Assembly (NCBI GenBank): GCA_014239715.1
Contig: JAAZYJ010000043.1
Location: 1 to 7,741, forward strand
Direction of reading: 5' to 3'
Source: Flavobacteriales bacterium
GTDB lineage: Bacteria; Bacteroidota; Bacteroidia; Flavobacteriales; Parvicellaceae
Length of the DNA: 7,741 nucleotides
Shown here: one piece after another, positions 1 to 5,342 of the stretch
How the letters are laid out: every line of letters begins with the position of its first letter
How positions within the stretch are numbered: the first letter of the stretch is position 1
Notes under the pieces: model-generated
The model's database searches: none
What the model saw: the letters and a program-made list of their open reading frames with translations, nothing else
What the model was told of the DNA's origin: nothing
Position numbers and translations under genes: made by a program

Positions 1-336
1 AATCAATCACCTAGCATGCACTGGGGATGGTCTACCGGTTACATATTCTGTGCTTTGGAAGGACTTGTTGATATTGATGGCAATGGGAGCTTTGATCCCG
101 GAGAAACTTTTTCAATGCATATTGGCATGGATACATGTTATCGTGAGGGTACGAATTTGCATATTAGTACCGATGTAGTTGCGGGGGAAGTCTCAACCAT
201 TTCTTTAGATGTGGACTATGCAGAATTTTTTGACGGTGTGAACCTTAAGGTAGACAACAGTTCACATACAATGGACAATATGCACCTTGCGGTAAACCTT
301 GCTAACAACTTTAATAAGGTGCTAAAATTGCATTAA
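1..336 (+). CDS. MbnP-like copper-binding protein, C-terminal part (5' end outside window)
   Basis: Reading frame 1 is open from the first base to the TAA at 334-336, so this is the last 111 residues of a longer protein. The ATG at 16-18 is most likely internal, because the frame continues upstream of it. Seen: the segment MHWGWSTGYIF (fragment residues 6-16) carries a W-x-W motif (W8, W10) followed by GY and a hydrophobic strand ending in EG. Further on are a His in SMHIG, a late H-T-M and a terminal NLANN element. This order matches the MbnP-like family, whose characterised methanotroph member binds copper after one Trp of W-x-W is oxidised to kynurenine by the di-heme enzyme MbnH. An unusual acidic loop with an EF-hand pattern (residues 24-35) follows the first strand. 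The next gene starts 1 nt downstream and encodes a di-heme MauG-family enzyme, which supports the assignment. Copper binding and kynurenine formation are inferred. The missing N-terminus prevents a check of the signal peptide. Confidence 0.8.
   Translation, partial: NQSPSMHWGWSTGYIFCALEGLVDIDGNGSFDPGETFSMHIGMDTCYREGTNLHISTDVVAGEVSTISLDVDYAEFFDGVNLKVDNSSHTMDNMHLAVNLANNFNKVLKLH
70..105 (+). other. EF-hand-like calcium-binding loop inside the MbnP-like domain
   Basis: The twelve residues encoded here, DIDGNGSFDPGE, fit the canonical EF-hand loop: acidic or Asn at positions 1, 3 and 5, Gly at 6, a hydrophobic residue at 8, Asp at 9 and Glu at 12. The loop lies between the first strand after W-x-W and the strand with the conserved His, so it would be a surface turn rather than a helix-loop-helix EF-hand. 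Calcium binding is inferred from the pattern only. Confidence 0.5.
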
Positions 337-337
337 G

Positions 338-1357
338 TTGAGGAGGCTTTGGGTTTATACTTTAGCTATTGCTCTAGTTGCTTGTGAAGGGAAAGGTGAA
401 TCCGACCAAGACGTTAGTCAACTGGTTTCTGTAGATTTTATTGAAATCCCCCTCCACTTTCCGGAAATAGACTTTCCTTCAGACAATTTACCTTCTTTGG
501 CTCGGTTTTCTCTTGGAAAAAAGTTGTTTTATGACAATGTGTTATCGAAAGATAAGACGGTATCTTGTGCTTCCTGTCATATTCCACAATATGCTTTTTC
601 TGACACGATTTCAGTAAGTATAGGAGAGCATGGCGGAATAGGAAAAAGAAATGCACCACCATTGCACAATGTTGCATACCTGCCTCGCTTTTTCCGTGAT
701 GGGGGCATCCCGAATCTTGAATTGCAGATCAAAGCCCCCATAGAGGATCAACTCGAAATGAACTACAACATGCACGAGCTCACGTTAAGGATGGCAAGTG
801 ATTCTACTTATCAGATCATGGCTCGAAAAGCGTATGATAGAAATATGGATGCTTTTGTGATCACAAGGTCACTGGCTAATTTCATGCGGACATTCATCTC
901 TGGAAATTCCAAATATGACAGGGCTCAGAAAGGTGCAGCTGAATTGAGTCAGTCGGAAAAACGTGGGATGGAAATATTTTTTGGTGATGACGCAAAATGC
1001 TCTGCGTGCCATGGGGGATTTAACTTTACCAATAACACCTATGTTAATAATGGATCTCATTCATATTATGCGGACACAGGCCGGGCCAGAATTTCCTTAA
1101 GACACAATGATCATGGAAAATTCAGAGTTCCTTCTCTGCGCAATTGTCAAGTCACAGCGCCGTACATGCACGATGGTAGCTACAAGTCTTTGGAAGAAGT
1201 ACTTGACCAATATCAGAGAGGTGGATCAGGTCACTGGAATCAGCACAATACAATTGAACAGATCAGCTTAACAGATTCGGATAAAAAAGACTTGATCACA
1301 TTTCTTAAATCATTGACAGACCAGAACTTTCTAAATAATGATAAATTCAGAAAATAA
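338..1357 (+). CDS. Di-heme cytochrome c peroxidase/MauG-family lipoprotein, MbnH-like (copy 1)
   Basis: A 339-residue c-type di-heme protein of the bacterial CCP/MauG family, probably oxidising a partner protein or reducing peroxide in the periplasm. The N-terminus is a lipoprotein signal (RR, hydrophobic core, lipobox LVAC with Cys16). Heme motifs are C77-A-S-C-H81 and C221-S-A-C-H225. Met277 in APYMHDG is the expected axial ligand of the C-terminal heme. Gln130 and Glu140 match the active-site Gln and Glu of the family, 49 and 59 residues after the first heme His. Odd: position 120, 39 residues after His81, is Arg (FFRDGG) where almost all relatives have the bridging Trp of FWDGR. His98 in SIGEHGG lies one residue off the distal His seen in classical CCPs. 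The start is a TTG 1 nt after the stop of the MbnP-like gene. An ATT at 332 overlapping that stop would add two residues, and no ATG is available before codon 141. The context suggests an MbnH role towards the MbnP-like protein, which is inferred. Confidence 0.85.
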   Translation: MRRLWVYTLAIALVACEGKGESDQDVSQLVSVDFIEIPLHFPEIDFPSDNLPSLARFSLGKKLFYDNVLSKDKTVSCASCHIPQYAFSDTISVSIGEHGGIGKRNAPPLHNVAYLPRFFRDGGIPNLELQIKAPIEDQLEMNYNMHELTLRMASDSTYQIMARKAYDRNMDAFVITRSLANFMRTFISGNSKYDRAQKGAAELSQSEKRGMEIFFGDDAKCSACHGGFNFTNNTYVNNGSHSYYADTGRARISLRHNDHGKFRVPSLRNCQVTAPYMHDGSYKSLEEVLDQYQRGGSGHWNQHNTIEQISLTDSDKKDLITFLKSLTDQNFLNNDKFRK

Positions 1358-1370
1358 GTAATTTTGTAAA

Positions 1371-2432
1371 ATGTGTAGACCACAGTACATAATCGTTGTC
1401 ATTCTCTTTTTAATGTCTTGTAGAAAAGACAAAGCAGAGATGATTACACAGTGGAAACACGACACAACGCCTTATGTGCTGAATTTACCTGCTGGATTTC
1501 CGCCAATGGACATTCCGCCCGGCAACCCTCTTACTGTGAAAGGGGTAGAATTAGGACGCCACTTATTTTACGAAAAGAAGCTTTCTCGAACCAACACGCA
1601 AGCTTGTGCAGATTGCCATTTTCAATTTGCAGGGTTCTCTGATACAAATCAATTTAGCCAAGGAGTTACTGGTGTATCAGGCAATCGACAGGCTATGGTA
1701 TTGCAAAACCTGGGTTATGCGAACAACTATTTTTGGGACGGACGAGCAGCAACATTGGAGGATCAGATTTTTGAACCGATAAGAAACCCCATTGAAATGG
1801 ATGATACTTGGCCTGCTGTTGAGGGCAAATTACAAGCTGACACCATGTATCAACGGATGTTCTTTGAAGCATTTGGAATAAATCAAGTTGACTCGGTCCA
1901 TGTGTCAAAAGCGGTTGCTCAATTTCTAAGAACGCTGGTATCGGGTAATTCCAGATGGGATAAGTGGACAAGGTTTGAATTAATGTTAACTCCTGATGAA
2001 TTTTCAGGGTATGATCTTTTCAGAGACCTGACAGGTGCAGACTGCTTCCACTGTCATCCACATTCGTCTAAACTTTATACTGATCATAGTTATTCTAATA
2101 ATGGATTAGACCTCGTTCATTTGGATGATGGATTGGGAGCTATTTCGGGATCTCCTTCCGACAATGGTAAATTCAAGGTTCCAACACTCAGAAATATTGA
2201 ATATTCGGCTCCTTATATGCATGATGGACGTTTCAATACACTCGATGAGGTGATCGACCACTATAGTGATCATATAGAATCTGCCAGCCCCAATATCAGC
2301 CCGTTGATCGAGTTTGCAGCAACGGGTGGAGTTGCACTTACGCCAACGGAAAAAATGCAGGTAAAGGCATTTTTGAAATCGCTTTCAGATCCGGAATTCA
2401 TTAATAATCCTGCTTTTTCTTCTCCTTTTTAA
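1371..2432 (+). CDS. Di-heme cytochrome c peroxidase/MauG-family lipoprotein (copy 2)
   Basis: A 353-residue paralogue of the preceding gene, starting with ATG 13 nt after its stop and so probably co-transcribed. The signal sequence ends in lipobox LMSC (Cys17), giving a membrane-anchored lipoprotein. Heme motifs are C79-A-D-C-H83 and C225-F-H-C-H229. The segment FWDGRAATLEDQIFEPIRNP (121-140) is textbook for the MauG/CCP family and contains the inter-heme Trp122 and active-site Gln132. Glu142 follows, and Met283 in APYMHDG is the probable ligand of the second heme. No His lies at the position of the distal ligand of classical CCPs (Val99 there), which favours a MauG-like, open-site N-terminal heme. 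Unlike copy 1 it keeps every expected core residue, so it is the better candidate for high-valent (bis-Fe(IV)-type) chemistry, for example Trp oxidation of the MbnP-like protein. A peroxide-scavenging role is the main alternative. Confidence 0.88.
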   Translation: MCRPQYIIVVILFLMSCRKDKAEMITQWKHDTTPYVLNLPAGFPPMDIPPGNPLTVKGVELGRHLFYEKKLSRTNTQACADCHFQFAGFSDTNQFSQGVTGVSGNRQAMVLQNLGYANNYFWDGRAATLEDQIFEPIRNPIEMDDTWPAVEGKLQADTMYQRMFFEAFGINQVDSVHVSKAVAQFLRTLVSGNSRWDKWTRFELMLTPDEFSGYDLFRDLTGADCFHCHPHSSKLYTDHSYSNNGLDLVHLDDGLGAISGSPSDNGKFKVPTLRNIEYSAPYMHDGRFNTLDEVIDHYSDHIESASPNISPLIEFAATGGVALTPTEKMQVKAFLKSLSDPEFINNPAFSSPF

Positions 2433-2454
2433 GTAGGATCTATTGGAACAATGC

Positions 2455-2474
2455 CTGACTCTTTCTGAGTTCAG
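2455..2474. terminator. Hairpin between convergent genes, possible bidirectional terminator
   Basis: The 48-nt gap between the two convergent stop codons contains a stem of CTGA plus CTC (2455-2461) pairing with GAG plus TCAG (2467-2474), with one bulged T at 2470 and the loop TTTCT. The position suits a shared terminator. There is no clear U-run on either side, so an intrinsic terminator of the standard kind is not proven. Confidence 0.4.
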
Positions 2475-2480
2475 ATCGAA

Positions 2481-3971
2481 TTAAAGTCTTTGGATAGGTG
2501 TGCAAACGCCATCAATGCAGCTGTAGCATTTAAGCTTATCCTTAAAAACAGACGACTTGAATATGGATTTGTTCAATAACATTCTTACACATTCCTGAAT
2601 ACCTTCAATAATTGAAGGATGGGGGTGTACCAATTCAGCAAGCTCTTCAATGCCACGGTCTTGTTTGATAAGCAGCGCAACAGCTTGCACGGCGCTGGAA
2701 GCGTGTTCTCCAATAGCACGCATGCCTAGAATTTTCATTTCATCATCGTTAGTAACGATAATTTTAAAAAATCCTTCTGTTTTTCTCATGGCAATTGCTC
2801 GGGCAATACATGAGTAATCAATTTTAACCACCTTAACAGGTATGTTTGCGGCGAGAACCATTTTCTCGTTCATTCCAACAGCAGCAACTTCAGGCTGTAA
2901 GAACATAATGGTTGTTACGTTGTCATAAGACAATCGGCTGACATTGTTGCCAAAGATCTTTTCTACCGCGTGTCTGGCCTCGATCTCACCCATATTTACC
3001 AGTTTTATCCGGCCGGAAGCATCTCCAACAGCATAAATGTTAGGAATATTCGTTCTAGTATCATCATCTCCTATATGAAGCCCGGTTTCACCCATCTGTA
3101 TGCCAACATTCTCAAGACCAATATTTTCCACGTTTGGCGTCCTGCCAATTGCTAGTAGTGCTTTTTCAACTCGAATGACCTCTCTTCTGCCGTCTGAATA
3201 AGACAGCTCATATTCGACTTCACCGTCTTTTATTTCCAGTCTTTCCAAAGAAGAATTGTGGTGCATAACGACTCCTTCCTTGGTCAGGTTGTTGTCTACC
3301 AACTCAGAAATGTCATCATCCTCAAATGGCAATATACGATCTGCACGATCAATTAGATGCACCCTGGTTTTCCCAAAGTTGGCAAATATGGTAGCGTATT
3401 CACAACCAATTACACCGGCTCCGACCACAACGAGACTTTTTGGATATTCCGTTAGCTGATGGATACCATCACTGGTCATGATTATTTTTTCATCTACAGT
3501 AATGTTAGGAAGGGATCGAGGCCTTGAACCAGTTGCTATTATTATATTTTCTGCCCAAATCGTAATCTGCCCTTTACCCTTGTCAATGCTAACTTCATTT
3601 TTAGACACTAGTTTACCGTAACCTCTTTGATAGGTAAAGATGTTTTTCATTGACTCTTCCTGAAGTAATTTGATATGGCAGCTGTACTGAAACTTTCTGT
3701 CAAACAATGCTTCTTGTTCAGTTTTGATCACTTCTTTCCAGCTAATACCGAACTTAGATCGACCTACAGAAACGATAGATTCATTAACTGCACGCACCTT
3801 TTGCGATAACTCCCACCAAGTTTTTGAAGATAAGGCGCCATTGTATACACCAGCTCCTCCGACTTTACTTTTTTCAATGAGAATTACCCTTTTTCCGAAA
3901 TCGATCGCTCTCATTGCTGCTGCGTACCCTGCTGGTCCGCCTCCAATCACACATAAATCATATCGTTCCAT
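2481..3971 (-). CDS. Dihydrolipoamide dehydrogenase-like FAD/NAD oxidoreductase lacking the redox disulfide
   Basis: A 496-residue flavoprotein of the class I pyridine nucleotide-disulfide oxidoreductase fold (Lpd, mercuric reductase, SthA relatives). Numbering is from the ATG at 3971; a TTG two codons upstream is in frame but less likely. Seen in order: FAD-binding GGGPAG (10-15) and Glu33; the segment GGAGVYNGALSSK (38-50); ATG (146-148); NAD-binding GAGVIG (184-189) with Asp208 suggesting NADH rather than NADPH; GRTPN (276-280); FAD-contacting G316-D317; a dimerisation domain; and the HPHP-x3-E motif with His451 and Glu456 at the sites of the Lpd catalytic pair. Odd: the Lpd motif GGTCxNxGCxPSK is kept in spacing, but the two Cys are Gly41 and Ala46, so ordinary lipoamide chemistry is impossible. 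The tail adds Cys482, Cys485 and Cys490 (CX2CX4C). It stands alone between convergent and divergent neighbours with no 2-oxoacid dehydrogenase genes. Substrate unknown; a quinone or soluble-dye-type NADH oxidoreductase, or use of the tail cysteines, are possibilities. Confidence 0.85.
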   Translation of the reverse strand: MERYDLCVIGGGPAGYAAAMRAIDFGKRVILIEKSKVGGAGVYNGALSSKTWWELSQKVRAVNESIVSVGRSKFGISWKEVIKTEQEALFDRKFQYSCHIKLLQEESMKNIFTYQRGYGKLVSKNEVSIDKGKGQITIWAENIIIATGSRPRSLPNITVDEKIIMTSDGIHQLTEYPKSLVVVGAGVIGCEYATIFANFGKTRVHLIDRADRILPFEDDDISELVDNNLTKEGVVMHHNSSLERLEIKDGEVEYELSYSDGRREVIRVEKALLAIGRTPNVENIGLENVGIQMGETGLHIGDDDTRTNIPNIYAVGDASGRIKLVNMGEIEARHAVEKIFGNNVSRLSYDNVTTIMFLQPEVAAVGMNEKMVLAANIPVKVVKIDYSCIARAIAMRKTEGFFKIIVTNDDEMKILGMRAIGEHASSAVQAVALLIKQDRGIEELAELVHPHPSIIEGIQECVRMLLNKSIFKSSVFKDKLKCYSCIDGVCTPIQRL

Positions 3972-4069
3972 TAACAAATGGGTATATTCTTACAGACGAA
4001 TTTAAAAAAATATAGACACTACATTTTGTGTGGAGGGTATTTTTCTAAATTTAATTCGTTAAAACTATC
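3972..4069. promoter_or_regulatory. Divergent intergenic region, presumed promoters for both sides
   Basis: About 100 AT-rich bases separate the 5' ends of the minus-strand flavoprotein and the plus-strand membrane protein, so promoters for both must lie here or inside the genes. Only near-matches to the Bacteroidota -7 element TAnnTTTG are visible: TATATTTT on the minus strand around 4005-4012, and TACATTTTG at 4020-4028 on the plus strand (one extra spacer base). No convincing -33 element pairs with either. Confidence 0.35.
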
Positions 4070-4102
4070 ATTAGACATAGAAAAATAGAGCTTCTAATTT
4101 GG

Positions 4103-5341
4103 TTGGGTATAGCAGGAGTGCTTATTTGTCTGTGCCTTAATCTCAACAGCAAAAACACTTTCTCTAACTATAAGGATCCAATTTGGGCCGATGCGGCCGG
4201 ATATTATGTGTATCTGCCTGCGACTTTCATTTACGGATGGGAGCCAAATGCGTTGCCAATAGACTGGCCCGGCCAATTGGGGGATGGATTCGAATACGAT
4301 GAAGGAGGGAAGCTCCAAACCAAATATCCTGTGGGGGTTGCTTTGCTAGAATTACCATTTTTTCTTCTGGCTCACGGTTGGGCAAGTAGTAATGGAAATG
4401 CGGACGGGTACAGCTATGAATACCATGTAGGTCTGTGGGCTGCTGGATTGTTTTATTTGATATTGGGTTTGTTCTTTATAAAAGAATTTCTGGTTAAAAG
4501 ATTCGACCTTAAGTACGTTCTAATTACGTTGTTGGTTCTTTTGCTTGGAACTAATCTCTATTACTACGGACTGAATTCTGCCGGGATGTCACACATATAT
4601 TCGTTCTTCCTTTTTGCGCTCTTGCTATGGTTGAGTGATACTATTGATCATAAAATCAATACGAAGCGCATTGTGCTTTTCGCTTTTTTTGCAGGCATTT
4701 GCCTGATGGTCAGACCAACCAGTATTATTTATCTTTTATTCATTCTTGTTCTTAATTCAGAATTTCTGGCCACATTGAGGAGGGAGTCATTGAAAAAGCC
4801 ATTATTGTTTATGTCAATGGTAAGCGCATTTGTGCTGCCTGTGCTTCCTCAATTTCTTTATTGGAAATACTCAACGGGCAATTTTATTCACTACAGCTAT
4901 GGGGAAGAAGGATTTAACTGGCTTGGTCCTGAACTGTTCAAGTTTTGGTTTTCAACCAATAACGGTTTATTCAGTTACGCGCCGGTCTTACTATTTGCAT
5001 TGATCGGGATCGGTTTAATGTGGAGAAAAAATAAAAAGGAAGTGCTAAAATTCACTTTTTTGTTTCTATTGATCAGCTATGTGTTTAGTTCATGGTGGTG
5101 CTGGTGGTATGGATGCAGCTATGGTTCAAGAAGCTTGGTCGAATTTATAGTGCCGTTTAGCATTCCATTTTGTTTATTTGTGCAGCAAACTTTTAAGACT
5201 AATTTGGCGTCTCTAAAATACGTTGTGCTAACTGTAGCCGTAGTTTTCATTTTTGTTAATTTAAAAATGATCTATAAATATGATGATTGCTTTCATGGAG
5301 GTGTTTGGGATTGGGAAGGGTTTTATAAACTGATTTTTTAG
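4103..5341 (+). CDS. Polytopic membrane protein, probable GT-C-type glycosyltransferase
   Basis: A 412-residue integral membrane protein with roughly ten hydrophobic segments (about 1-14, 107-130, 137-156, 162-180, 188-219, 233-254, 287-306, 314-332, 346-361, 371-389). After the first segment comes a long extracytoplasmic loop with D25-P-I-W-A-D30-A-A-G-Y-Y-V-Y-L-P. Acidic residues in this first loop are typical of lipid-sugar-dependent GT-C transferases (PMT/ArnT-like). Other marks resembling this group are YPVGVALLELPFF (75-87), VRPTS (203-207) and the aromatic SWWCWWYGCSYGSR (330-343). The donor and acceptor cannot be told. Start: no ATG exists. TTG at 4103 is the only standard start, but the frame is open back to 4055, and residues encoded from about 4070 (RHRK followed by ELLIW) would complete a positively charged N-terminal membrane helix. 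An unusual ATT or ATC start near 4067-4070 is therefore plausible. The next gene begins 1 nt after the stop. Confidence 0.7.
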   Translation: MGIAGVLICLCLNLNSKNTFSNYKDPIWADAAGYYVYLPATFIYGWEPNALPIDWPGQLGDGFEYDEGGKLQTKYPVGVALLELPFFLLAHGWASSNGNADGYSYEYHVGLWAAGLFYLILGLFFIKEFLVKRFDLKYVLITLLVLLLGTNLYYYGLNSAGMSHIYSFFLFALLLWLSDTIDHKINTKRIVLFAFFAGICLMVRPTSIIYLLFILVLNSEFLATLRRESLKKPLLFMSMVSAFVLPVLPQFLYWKYSTGNFIHYSYGEEGFNWLGPELFKFWFSTNNGLFSYAPVLLFALIGIGLMWRKNKKEVLKFTFLFLLISYVFSSWWCWWYGCSYGSRSLVEFIVPFSIPFCLFVQQTFKTNLASLKYVVLTVAVVFIFVNLKMIYKYDDCFHGGVWDWEGFYKLIF

Positions 5342-5342
5342 A

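Noticed and set aside
438..677. Minus-strand 79-residue reading frame
   Set aside because: It lies opposite the well-supported di-heme gene, has no recognisable motif and no spacing logic; it is a shadow frame.
1359..1366. TAATTTTG, an exact match to the Bacteroidota -7 promoter element
   Set aside because: It ends only 4 bases before the ATG of the second di-heme gene with no -33 partner. A transcript from it would lack a usable leader, so it is probably chance in an AT-rich spacer.
1..2432. A full methanobactin biosynthesis operon
   Set aside because: Only the MbnP-like and di-heme genes are present. No precursor peptide, MbnB or MbnC homologue can be seen in any frame of this window.
2481..3971. 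Annotation as the E3 dihydrolipoamide dehydrogenase of a 2-oxoacid dehydrogenase complex
   Set aside because: Both redox cysteines are absent and no E1 or E2 gene is nearby.
2481..3971. Mercuric reductase
   Set aside because: It lacks the active-site CxxxxC and an N-terminal HMA domain, and the tail Cys pattern differs from the vicinal pair of MerA.
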